Shown piece after piece: positions 52,058 to 60,552 of a stretch of 64,000 nt of DNA. The stretch spans positions 280,443-344,442 of the forward strand of contig CAWBXD010000002.1 of the NCBI GenBank assembly GCA_963792705.1, in the 5' to 3' direction. The notes below the pieces were generated by a model that saw only the letters and a list, made by a program, of their open reading frames with translations, ran no database searches and was not told where the DNA came from. The stretch comes from JBBQVS01 sp963792705. GTDB taxonomy: Bacteria > Chloroflexota > Ktedonobacteria > Ktedonobacterales > Ktedonobacteraceae. Each line of letters starts with the position of its first letter. The first letter of the stretch is position 1. Made by a program: the position numbers and the translations under genes.

Positions 52058-54387
52058 TATTCGCCGCCTCCGACTCCAGCATTTGTTTTTTGGCTGTCGG
52101 GAAGAAGTTCATCTTCGGCAGGTACAGGCTCTTCTGTCACCATATATTCGGCTAAGGCTGGTGGATGACGCTGTACACCATAAAACGGAAGCCACCAATT
52201 CAAATCACCCAGTAAGCGCATCGTAGCAGGGACGAGCAGGCCGCGTACAAGTGTTGCATCAATCAATACGGCTAGTGCCATACCGAGACCAAGTGCTTTC
52301 ACAATAATCATATTTGCCGTGATGAAACATGAACTCACGACAATCACGATAACGGCGGCACTGGTGATGATGCCACCACTGCGTTGAAGACCAAGTGCTA
52401 CAGCGCGTGTATTGTTCCCTGTTTGCCAGAACGCCTCTTGCACACGTGAGAGCAGGAAGACTTCATAGTCCATCGAGAGACCAAAGATGGTACAAAACAG
52501 CAGGATGGGACTGGACGCCTCGACAAAACCAAGCGGTGTAAAGTTGAGCAACTGATGCAAGAAACCGTTCTGGAAGATAACCACCAACGCACCATAACAG
52601 GCCGCAATGGAGAGCGTGTTCATGATGATTGCTTTGAGTGGCAATATGACGGAGCGGAACAAGAGCAAGAGCGCAATATAGGTTGTACCCGCAATCACCA
52701 ACAGTGCATAGGGAAAGTCACTATAGAGTGAGCTAACATAGTCCATGTCGGCTGCTGTACCACCATCAACAAGCGTGGTGATGCCACTTCCTGGGTTTGT
52801 ATTGCGAATAGTTTGTACTAGCGTTTGTGAGTGAGCATCGAGCATGCCGTACTTGCTGATAACCTGCACAAAAGTTGTGTTGCCAGCCACGGAAGATTTC
52901 GCTAATGCGGCTATATATGGGTCAGCGATCAACTTCGGGTGTGTGTAGATCAGTTGATACTGCTCAAGCGTAAAGCGTGGGTCAGCACTCACGATGCTAT
53001 CGACGCGATCAACATTAGGGTCCGCCTCGATACGCTTGACGTAATAGTAGAGACTGCTAATATTTGCTGGCGTCATTACATCGCCCTTTGTCTGCACCGC
53101 CATCAGAATTGGTGTTGTCTCGCGGTCATTAAAGCGTTGTGCCAACAAATCGAATGCCTGTCGTGATGGAACATCCTTTGGCAGAATGGACGCATCAGGT
53201 GCAGAAAAGCGCACACCAAGAAATGGTAAACCAAAGCCAATCAGTAAGAGCAAAACAGGCACAAACACACGTACCGGGTAGCGCATGACAAAATTTGAGA
53301 GACGATACCAGAAACCGTGATGTGGTGCGACAACGCCGTTTACAGCTACAGGTGCTTTCCACAGGCGCGGTAAACGAACAGGCCACTTGTTGACATTAAG
53401 ACCAATGATCGAAAGCAGGGCTGGTAGCAGTGTCAAGGCTGCTAAGACGGCGAGCAACACAACAAGCATGCCGCCTAGACCAACGGAGTGCAGCATGTTG
53501 ATATGAAAGAAGACCAGACCAAGCAAACCAATGGAGACGGTGAGGCCAGAAAATGCTACAGCACGTCCTGCCGTAGCAACGGTTAGCACAACCGCATCTT
53601 CGATACTTCGCCCGTGTGCAAGCTCTTCTCGGAAACGACTGACCATAAAGAGCGAGTAGTCAACGCCAAGACCCAGCCCAAAGAGTGTTGTAATATTCAG
53701 CACAAAAATTGAGAGCGGCGTGAGATGCCCTAAGCCAAAGATAAGTGCAAGTGCAATGACAACGGCAAAGCCACCTACGAATGCTGGCAGTATGGCCGCG
53801 ATGACCGAACGGAACACGAATAATAACGCAATAATGGCAAATGGAAAGGCGAGCAGTTCAGCGCGTCGTAAGTCATCCTCACTTACAGATTGGATATCCT
53901 CATAGAAGACAGGACCACCACCAACGCTGTACTGTAGGTCGGGAACCTTTTGTAACTTCTGCGAAAGTTGTGGTAAAAGTTTCGCAGCACTATCGGGATC
54001 AGGCCGTAACAAGACATTCGCATAGGCCGCATAGCGATCTAAAGAAATTTGACGTGGGTTATCGGTAAAAGAAACAATCTGTGCAGTCTCTGACCAATTC
54101 TTTACCTGCAAAAGAGCTTGCTGCGATTGTTGTATAAAATGCGGGTCATCCGCAGTATATTTTTTACTGGTAAATATAACCTGGACAATTGTCTGATTGA
54201 GATGCAATTTTTGCGTGAGCACATTGATAGCGCGTTGCGATTCGGCGTCAGGGCTAATAAAGCCGCCTGATTGCAACACCTGACTGGCCTGGGGAGCAAA
54301 TGGAAGCGCAACAGCAACCGCAACCATCCACAAGCCCACAATCAACCAGCGAAAGCGGGTGGCTATCTTGCCGAGATGGTAGAACAT
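52057..54387 (-). CDS. MMPL family transporter (RND superfamily)
   Basis: 776 residues, 12 membrane helices in two halves, each with one helix, an extracytoplasmic domain and five helices. Signatures: LGLGVDYSLFMVSRFREEL in the first half and IFGLSMDYEVFLLSRVQEAF in the second, carrying the proton-relay Asp-Tyr pairs. MMPL proteins export lipids or siderophore-like molecules, best known in mycobacteria. GAAAGG precedes the ATG. Co-transcribed and translationally coupled with the lipocalin-like lipoprotein gene. The product could feed or receive a lipid or isoprenoid from that partner. Confidence 0.94.
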   Translation of the reverse strand: MFYHLGKIATRFRWLIVGLWMVAVAVALPFAPQASQVLQSGGFISPDAESQRAINVLTQKLHLNQTIVQVIFTSKKYTADDPHFIQQSQQALLQVKNWSETAQIVSFTDNPRQISLDRYAAYANVLLRPDPDSAAKLLPQLSQKLQKVPDLQYSVGGGPVFYEDIQSVSEDDLRRAELLAFPFAIIALLFVFRSVIAAILPAFVGGFAVVIALALIFGLGHLTPLSIFVLNITTLFGLGLGVDYSLFMVSRFREELAHGRSIEDAVVLTVATAGRAVAFSGLTVSIGLLGLVFFHINMLHSVGLGGMLVVLLAVLAALTLLPALLSIIGLNVNKWPVRLPRLWKAPVAVNGVVAPHHGFWYRLSNFVMRYPVRVFVPVLLLLIGFGLPFLGVRFSAPDASILPKDVPSRQAFDLLAQRFNDRETTPILMAVQTKGDVMTPANISSLYYYVKRIEADPNVDRVDSIVSADPRFTLEQYQLIYTHPKLIADPYIAALAKSSVAGNTTFVQVISKYGMLDAHSQTLVQTIRNTNPGSGITTLVDGGTAADMDYVSSLYSDFPYALLVIAGTTYIALLLLFRSVILPLKAIIMNTLSIAACYGALVVIFQNGFLHQLLNFTPLGFVEASSPILLFCTIFGLSMDYEVFLLSRVQEAFWQTGNNTRAVALGLQRSGGIITSAAVIVIVVSSCFITANMIIVKALGLGMALAVLIDATLVRGLLVPATMRLLGDLNWWLPFYGVQRHPPALAEYMVTEEPVPAEDELLPDSQKTNAGVGGGE

Positions 54388-54864
54388 AATAGAGCCTTTC
54401 TATAAGAAAACACCGAACTTGAAGTGCTAGAGAGACCGCCAGGATAAGCTGATGCATCCTGGAAGACATCGCTCCACAGTGGAGACGTTTACATGTGAGA
54501 AGAGGGGTAACATCAAGCAGATCAAATATACTCTCTCGACTCATGGTACAAGTATGGGATGACATAGCTAGCAATACCATCTTTATTATACATCGTTGTT
54601 GCTCAGGTGACTTTCCTTCTCTATTTCACCCCCTATGCAGCGAGTAAGCAACGAGCAAAAGATGTTACTTGGGTCTTTGAAAACAGACATTTTTCCTATA
54701 CACCTTTTCTTTTCTTGTGTATGATGCTAGTATTCGAGTAAGCATAGACCATTTTGTCTACTATAATTATTGATAACTGTACCACTATATGTCAGTATGA
54801 ATTTTTAGTAGCAGAAGTAAAAAGTTGTTTATGAAGGAAAATTCTTTCGTAGAGGAGAGTATTT
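54388..54864. other. Divergent intergenic region, MMPL / beta-propeller
   Basis: Holds divergent promoters: TATAAT on the minus strand at 54590-54585 and on the plus strand at 54762-54767. Near the MMPL gene are two short inverted repeats, CCAGGAT-N10-ATCCTGG (54439-54462) and CTCCA-N3-TGGAG (54472-54484), possible operator or leader stems. No gene. Confidence 0.4.
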
Positions 54865-56103
54865 ATGTCTTTATTTAAAGCGAAGGTGCATCTCACAGTG
54901 TGGACTTTCGTTCTCGGGATGATCGTGATAGCGGGAGTGTGTTTTCTGCTCTTGAGTCCTCAATTGCTCAAGCCAACACACGCACATGCCGATAAGCCCA
55001 GTTCATCCAGTACTATTTTCGCATCATCCAACACAATTCCTCTTTTACAGTTCCCAGAAGGTATCACCTCGTGGAACAACAAAGTGTACGTCTCAACCTA
55101 TAATGTGAATGCGCCAACAAGCTCACGCATTTTCGTTTTTGACGCCTCAAATGGCAAACTCAAACGAACGATAGGGGGACAACCTGGTCAGGAACTGGTC
55201 AGTGCCAACGTCCTGCTTGGTCTCACCATTGATCATAACACTGGTGACCTCTACGTAGGCGCAAACGGAGCCGGTCAGATATTACGCATTCAGAACCCGG
55301 ACAGCAATTCGCCAAAGATCAGCGTATATGCCACGTATCCGAGTGGTGGTGGTCCAGAGGATTTGGTTTTCTTTAAAGATGGTACCCTTTTTGCATCTGA
55401 CTCGAATCTTGGCGCGGTATACTCCATTCCACCAGGTGGAGGAAAAATCAATACTGTTATTGCTCCAGGCAATCCTTTACTGGCTGCACCGATTGCAGGA
55501 CTCAATCCTAATGGGATCATTTTTAGCCAGGATTGGCATACGCTCTACGTCGCGAACACCTACTCCGACAACGTGATAAAATTCGGCGTGAATAATGCAG
55601 GTCAGTTGACAGATAGTGGGAGCCTCTTCGCACAAAACATCAATGACGACTTGGAGGAGTATCCTACTGGCTTTGATGCACTCAAACTTTCCGATACGAA
55701 AATTGGAGCAAGTGCCTCAACGCCCTTAAACGGTCCCGATGGACTAGCATTAGATAGTCAAGGACGCATCTGGGTCGCAAGTAATCTTGGTGACAATTTG
55801 ACCGTTCTCGACCCCAACACAGGCAAGGTCGTTACAACCTTCGGAACCTCTGCTGTCACTCAAGGGGGATTGCTCAATCAACCTGCTGGGATGACATTTG
55901 TAGGCAATACAGTGTATTGTTCTAACTTAGGCATTTTCACAGGACTTGCTGGCAGCCCAAATCTCCCCTTTAACATTGTCTCGTTCGATGCTGGAGTTTC
56001 CGGGGCCGGAGGCAATGGCAATTACGGAGGTCCAGGTCAAGGTGGCAATGGTCAAGGTGGCAATGGTCAAGGTGGCAATGGTCAAGGTGGCAATGGTCAA
56101 TAA
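54865..56103 (+). CDS. Secreted beta-propeller (NHL/SMP-30-like) protein with GGNGQ tail
   Basis: 412 residues. Signal segment (about 10-43, possible cut after HAHA), then a six-bladed NHL/SGL-type propeller: PLLQFPEGITSWNNKVYVS, LLGLTIDHNTGDLYVGA, GGGPEDLVFFKDGTLFASD, GLNPNGIIFSQDWHTLYVANTY, PLNGPDGLALDSQGRIWVAS. Ends in GGNGQ repeats. It is a paralogue of the protein at 58968, which stops where the repeats begin here. AGAGGAGAG precedes the ATG. Probably a secreted or surface sugar/lactone-binding or hydrolase-like protein; no catalytic metal set can be asserted. Its stop is shared with a 72-bp palindrome. Confidence 0.85.
   Translation: MSLFKAKVHLTVWTFVLGMIVIAGVCFLLLSPQLLKPTHAHADKPSSSSTIFASSNTIPLLQFPEGITSWNNKVYVSTYNVNAPTSSRIFVFDASNGKLKRTIGGQPGQELVSANVLLGLTIDHNTGDLYVGANGAGQILRIQNPDSNSPKISVYATYPSGGGPEDLVFFKDGTLFASDSNLGAVYSIPPGGGKINTVIAPGNPLLAAPIAGLNPNGIIFSQDWHTLYVANTYSDNVIKFGVNNAGQLTDSGSLFAQNINDDLEEYPTGFDALKLSDTKIGASASTPLNGPDGLALDSQGRIWVASNLGDNLTVLDPNTGKVVTTFGTSAVTQGGLLNQPAGMTFVGNTVYCSNLGIFTGLAGSPNLPFNIVSFDAGVSGAGGNGNYGGPGQGGNGQGGNGQGGNGQGGNGQ
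56041..56100 (+). repeat. Four perfect 15-bp coding repeats
   Basis: Unit ggtggcaatggtcaa (GGNGQ) repeated four times without change at the 3' end of the propeller gene. Identical units indicate recent expansion. Confidence 0.95.
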
Positions 56104-56169
56104 GCAGTCATAATAAAGCACGCTTACATAATATATTATGTAAGCGTGCTTTATTATGACTGCTTATTG
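56098..56169. terminator. 72-bp perfect palindrome joining two convergent genes
   Basis: Exact 36-base arms (56098-56133, 56134-56169), no spacer. Both convergent genes end CAA-TAA inside the arms (stops at 56101-56103 and 56166-56164), so the final Gln codon and stop of each are mirror images. It contains no T-run at its ends. Likely a bidirectional terminator or 3' stabiliser. Confidence 0.75.
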
Positions 56170-57096
56170 TATATCCTCTTGCTCATTTGCTGCAAAGACG
56201 TATTGATGAAAGAGATACCACTCATCTGTATACGTATGACTGAGAACTTGTGCCCCCGCTTGTCGTAACAGTTGTAGCCAGTGAGCGACATCAAGTTCGT
56301 ACACATCGCGCTCTTCCCGTGAAACCAGGGCTAGGTCCACCTGGTCCAAGCACCAATGACGCAATATGATCTCCCAACGTTGTTTGAGCGATAGATCAAT
56401 ACTGCTTTGCTCCAATGCTATTGCCACCGCCATTGCCGCCCGACGTACATACACATCTATGAAGTGCTCTATGAGTGCGGGATCACTTGGTTCAAGGTCA
56501 ATCTCGTTGTAAACATCTGCCTCATTGAGTAGACAGATACCATGCCGTGTTCGCACCGATTGCACACAGCGTTGAAGGATCTCTCGCTTGCCAGGCCCGT
56601 TCATCTGAAAGAGGCTTCGTTGGTCACAATCGAGTCCAGCGATATGATGCAACATAAGACTACATACGACGCCATCAGCTTCAGGAAGTTCAACGTTTTC
56701 GACATGGGCGATATGTGAATGGAGTTCAATTCCTGAAGGTAACACAGCCGCAACAGTGGCGTGAACTTCGGGATTGGGATCGATAAGGGTGAGTACGCCA
56801 CGTTCCTGTACATGAAAGAAGTCTTGCCACAATGCGCCATTGCCACCTCCAATTTCAACAAGGTGCCAAGGAGAGCGTTGCTCAAGGAGAGGACGGAGAA
56901 TTGCTCGGTTTGCATTGTAGACGTGCTGCATGAGAGGCAACTGCGTCCATGCTTCGTACACACTTTGTGTACCAAATACTGAATTCCACTCCTCCCCTGC
57001 GGAGTCTCGTCCTGCCACCTCACGTAATCGTCTAAGAGCCTCAAACTGATGAGCGCGAGGTAGTGTAAGAAACTGCTGCAATTGATTCAGCCACAT
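56164..57096 (-). CDS. SAM-dependent methyltransferase
   Basis: 310 residues from the ATG at 57096 (GGAGAAAG just upstream); a GTG ten codons earlier is an alternative. Class I Rossmann fold: motif I VEIGGGNGALW, acidic motif II TLIDPNPEV, VVCSLMLHHIAGLD in place of motif IV. A helical N-terminal cap and a long C-terminal region complete it. Substrate unknown. It lies 87 bases downstream of the APC permease gene in the same direction, so the pair may be an operon. Confidence 0.87.
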   Translation of the reverse strand: MWLNQLQQFLTLPRAHQFEALRRLREVAGRDSAGEEWNSVFGTQSVYEAWTQLPLMQHVYNANRAILRPLLEQRSPWHLVEIGGGNGALWQDFFHVQERGVLTLIDPNPEVHATVAAVLPSGIELHSHIAHVENVELPEADGVVCSLMLHHIAGLDCDQRSLFQMNGPGKREILQRCVQSVRTRHGICLLNEADVYNEIDLEPSDPALIEHFIDVYVRRAAMAVAIALEQSSIDLSLKQRWEIILRHWCLDQVDLALVSREERDVYELDVAHWLQLLRQAGAQVLSHTYTDEWYLFHQYVFAANEQEDIQ

Positions 57097-57183
57097 GGGT
57101 ACTTTCTCCACTTCTTTCTCGTTCACGCGTCTTGTTAATGAACGAACTCCCTGAATTGCTATGTTCTATCGAGAAGGGACTTT

Positions 57184-58674
57184 TTACTGTTCCCATGTTT
57201 CCCAAGACGTTTGGCCTGATGCAAGCATCGCACCAATTGCGGTGAAGGCAACAGCTAATAGGATAATAATCCCCGTTACAATGAGCCATTGACTATTCGA
57301 GATCAGTTGTGGAATCCAAGAGTTCTGCAACGTGTTTACGACGACGACAAGACAGGCAATGGGGCCAACAATGATGCAGAGCCAAAGCACCCACATGGGG
57401 AAGATTTTGTATTGATGAAAGCGCAGACGGTCACTTCGATAGATGAGGAGAAGATCAACAAAAAGGAAAATCATCGAGAGAGCCAGAATGAGAGTTAATG
57501 ACGCAAGCAGCACGTTATAGACATCGGTTGCGAGATCGGCAGGTTTTCCAAGGAAAGTAATAGCCGGTGCAACCATAAAGATACAGACAACAATGACTCC
57601 AGCTACGACGGACTGAAAAATGATAGCATTCGCTGGGACGCGGTTGCTATTGAGTCGTCCTAGGAACCTTGGGAGTCGTTGGTCTATCGCTGCGACGAAG
57701 AGCAGACGTGCATTCGCATAGCTGTAGACGAGCGGAGAGATGAGATAAAAGCCAAGAATACATATTGCACATATACTGCCAACCGTTTTACCCAGCACCA
57801 CATCGAGGCTCGTCACAATCTCATAGGGCAGGATTGCTGCTTTCGCAAGGGCTGGTCCACGAATCACGAGTGAGACGAGTGTGCAAACGATGTAGCTTAT
57901 AATGACGAGCACTGTTCCCCACAAAAGGTGGTGTGGAATGACCTTAGGATTGCGTATCTCCCCGCCCATATTCATAGGAATGGTCACGCCTAAGTACAGC
58001 AGGGCAATCAGACCAAAGATGGAGAAATTCGCATTATTCACCTGCCAATCAGCTATATGGTTGAGGGGGGTAGCGGCCGAATGACCGCTCGCGATCCACA
58101 ACACGCCCGACAGCCCTACCAGAAAGACAACTACTAGAATACTGCCGATCACGACATTGACCACGTTTTGCATGGTACGTTGTCGCTGCACAGCAAGAAC
58201 GGTGGTAAAGGCGAGCACCGCGAGAATAGCAAGTCCTTGCTGCCAAGGCTGTGTAAGCCAGTTGTTATTGAGACCCTGTATGTACGTGATGAGTCCATCA
58301 GCAGCACCGATGATACCGAGGACATTGGGGACCCAGTAGATGGCACCCACAAAAAAACCCCAGTAGTCACCTAGGGCATGGCACGTCCAGTTGTAGAGCG
58401 AACCTTCGTGAGGAAAAAGCACTCCTAGCTGCGCGGTTGCGATCACGCAGGGAAGGAAAAAGGTCGCACCACCAATGAGCAGGAAGGTTAGCGACGCCAC
58501 TCCCCCAAATCCAGCAGTGTTTGCCGCGTTGCCAATGAAAAAGATAGCCGCAAGATAAATTGCAGTCATATCAAAAGTCCCTAGCACGCGAGGCATTGAA
58601 GCCGGTACATACTGCTCTGACAACAGAGTCTTTGTCTTTCCTTCAGGCGCAACAGATCGTTCAAGTAAAGCCAT
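57184..58674 (-). CDS. APC superfamily amino acid permease
   Basis: About 496 residues, 12 predicted helices. Features of APC transporters: FFIGNAANTAGFGGV in helix 1, GSLYNWTCHALGDYWGF, MGGEIRNPKVIPHHLLWG and SYANARLLFVAAIDQRLPRFLGRLNS. Cation- or proton-coupled uptake of amino acids or amines is the family role. The ATG at 58674 with AAGGGGGA directly upstream is chosen over an earlier in-frame start. Same direction as the methyltransferase. Confidence 0.92.
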   Translation of the reverse strand: MALLERSVAPEGKTKTLLSEQYVPASMPRVLGTFDMTAIYLAAIFFIGNAANTAGFGGVASLTFLLIGGATFFLPCVIATAQLGVLFPHEGSLYNWTCHALGDYWGFFVGAIYWVPNVLGIIGAADGLITYIQGLNNNWLTQPWQQGLAILAVLAFTTVLAVQRQRTMQNVVNVVIGSILVVVFLVGLSGVLWIASGHSAATPLNHIADWQVNNANFSIFGLIALLYLGVTIPMNMGGEIRNPKVIPHHLLWGTVLVIISYIVCTLVSLVIRGPALAKAAILPYEIVTSLDVVLGKTVGSICAICILGFYLISPLVYSYANARLLFVAAIDQRLPRFLGRLNSNRVPANAIIFQSVVAGVIVVCIFMVAPAITFLGKPADLATDVYNVLLASLTLILALSMIFLFVDLLLIYRSDRLRFHQYKIFPMWVLWLCIIVGPIACLVVVVNTLQNSWIPQLISNSQWLIVTGIIILLAVAFTAIGAMLASGQTSWETWEQ

Positions 58675-58967
58675 GCTTCCCCCTTGCCTTTCTCTGATTA
58701 AGAGAGAAGGCACCAATACACTAAGATAAAATATTTTTTGACCCACATCTCATACTGTCCTTATCTTCACAATATAGAGTACTCCTTTATAAGAAGCAAG
58801 CAATACTAATTATATAGGAATTTTGGTACAGGAAAGCTCTTTCTTCTCTTTACGGTGAGAACTGAATGCGTTATGATATGCTCATCGACGTATCGACTCA
58901 TATTGATGCGTTAGAAAAAGTACGCATGAATATAATCTTCATACATATCATGCGAGGAGAATTCACT

Positions 58968-60155
58968 ATGCGCGTCACGACGCCTTCTTTCTCACTTTTC
59001 ACATGGAAAGACGCACGAAAGATACTGTTGCTTTTGGGAGCAGTGGCAGCAGGACTCTCTCTGCTTCTTTCAAACGTATTGGCGAGTCCGGCAGAAGCCT
59101 CGTTTCCAAGTCAAGGGCAAGTCTTTGCATCATCCAAACAAGTTCCTCTACTTCAATTTCCCGAAGGACTCACAAACTGGCAGGGCAAAGTCTACGTATC
59201 AGCATACAACGTGGTGACTCCCACCAACTCACGCATCTTCGTGTTCAACGAACAGGGCAAACTCCTCTGTCAATTGGGTGGTCAACCTGGACAGCAGTTG
59301 ATCAGTAGCGGTCAACTCCTGGGCTTGACGATCAATCAAAGAACGGGAGATTTATTTGCAAATGCGAACGGCACAGGAAATGTTCTTCGCATTCACAACC
59401 CCGGTTGTAACCATCCAACGGTAAGCATCTACGCCACCTACCCAGGAAAGGGAGGTGGACCTGAGGACATGGCATTCAACGCGCAGGGAACACTGTACGA
59501 TAGTGACTCAAATCGCGGTCTCGTGTATGCTATTCCTCCCGGTGGAGGCATGGCGAAACTCGTCATTGGTCCACCAAGTTCTGGTGCTCCAATTAACGAC
59601 AAAGGCTTACTCCAAGCACCGATCGCGGGTCTGACGCCAAATGGTGTTGTCTTTAGCCTCAATTACCGGACACTCTATATCGCGAATACCTACGCGGATA
59701 GTGTTGTTGCCTTCGACGTGAATAGCAAGGGTCAAGTCACAGGCAATGCCCGCATTTTCGCACAACATTTGAATCCCGATCTTGAAGAGTATCCAACGGG
59801 CTTCGACGCCCTTGTCCAAAAGAATACGAAAATTGGTCCTTCGGCATCGACACCGCTCAACGGTCCCGATGGGTTAGCACTCGATAGCAAAGGACGTGTC
59901 TGGGTAGCCAGCAATCTCGGTGACAACATCACCGTTCTTGACTGCAATGGCAAGGTTGTAAAAACCTATGGCACATCAGAGGTCACGGCTCATGGATTAC
60001 TCAATCAGCCAGCGAGCCTTACCTTTGTTGGTAAATCCGTGTATACAACCAATCTTGGCATCTTCACTGGTCTGGCTGGAAAACCCAAATTGCCATTCAC
60101 TGTTGTCAAGTTCGATGTAGGAGTTACTGGTGCTGGTGGAAACGGAAACTATTAG
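58968..60155 (+). CDS. Secreted beta-propeller (NHL/SMP-30-like) protein, paralogue
   Basis: 395 residues from the ATG at 58968 (AGGAGA 7 bases upstream). Signal peptide (about 12-43, ending ASPAEA), then the same propeller as at 54865: PLLQFPEGLTNWQGKVYVS, LLGLTINQRTGDLFANA, GGGPEDMAFNAQGTLYDSD, GLTPNGVVFSLNYRTLYIANTY, PLNGPDGLALDSKGRVWVAS. Ends GAGGNGNY without the repeat tail of its paralogue. Two Cys in CQLGGQ and PGCNHP suggest a local disulfide. The two genes flank the permease-methyltransferase pair. Confidence 0.86.
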   Translation: MRVTTPSFSLFTWKDARKILLLLGAVAAGLSLLLSNVLASPAEASFPSQGQVFASSKQVPLLQFPEGLTNWQGKVYVSAYNVVTPTNSRIFVFNEQGKLLCQLGGQPGQQLISSGQLLGLTINQRTGDLFANANGTGNVLRIHNPGCNHPTVSIYATYPGKGGGPEDMAFNAQGTLYDSDSNRGLVYAIPPGGGMAKLVIGPPSSGAPINDKGLLQAPIAGLTPNGVVFSLNYRTLYIANTYADSVVAFDVNSKGQVTGNARIFAQHLNPDLEEYPTGFDALVQKNTKIGPSASTPLNGPDGLALDSKGRVWVASNLGDNITVLDCNGKVVKTYGTSEVTAHGLLNQPASLTFVGKSVYTTNLGIFTGLAGKPKLPFTVVKFDVGVTGAGGNGNY

Positions 60156-60190
60156 GACGCAAGAGAGGTCGTGTATCTCTCTATCCTAAG
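60153..60190 (+). terminator. Imperfect hairpin at the end of the second propeller gene
   Basis: Begins exactly at the stop codon TAG: TAGGA...AGAGAG faces CTCTCTATCCTA with a small internal bulge. No long T-run. Probable 3'-end stem. Confidence 0.4.
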
Positions 60191-60280
60191 ATGCATGTAC
60201 TATCCCTATGTAGCAAGGAACCAGGGCACCCGCAAGGGGATGCTTTCAACAAGAGGTTGGAAGAAACGAAGGGATGTTTG

Positions 60281-60392
60281 GTAGGGACCGATTGATCGCG
60301 TCCAAGGGGCGGGAAGGGGCAACACGTCGGCAACAATCCCGTGTAAGGACGTGTGACCCTCCCCGCCCCGGACGCGATCAATCGGTCCCTAC
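60281..60392. repeat. Dispersed inverted repeat, GTAGGGACC family, with GC-rich inner stem
   Basis: Outer arms 60281-60303 and 60370-60392 are exact complements (GTAGGGACCGATTGATCGCG plus TCC), identical over this core to the element at 11594. Inside, GGGGCGGG (306-313) and CCCGCCCC (362-369) extend the stem after a 2-base bulge. It lies in the 397-base gap between the propeller and restriction-modification genes; nothing else is seen there. Confidence 0.87.
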
Positions 60393-60552
60393 AGGCATTT
60401 CCTATCCGATAATCTCTTGCGATAACCACGTCTATGCGTTACACTACACACGCACTATCGTTTCATTCTTGAAAGAACGTTTTGTAGAGAAAGCACAAAG
60501 ACGTTAGGTAGACCGGGCTAGCAGTATAGCAAGGGATGGGGATACAGGTATC

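Noticed and set aside
54254..54580. Open frame upstream of and overlapping the MMPL gene
   Set aside because: It overlaps the conserved MMPL N-terminus in another frame and covers the promoter region.
60181..60507. Open frames across the 60.3 kb inverted repeat
   Set aside because: They are read through repeat arms with no start signals; non-coding is more likely.
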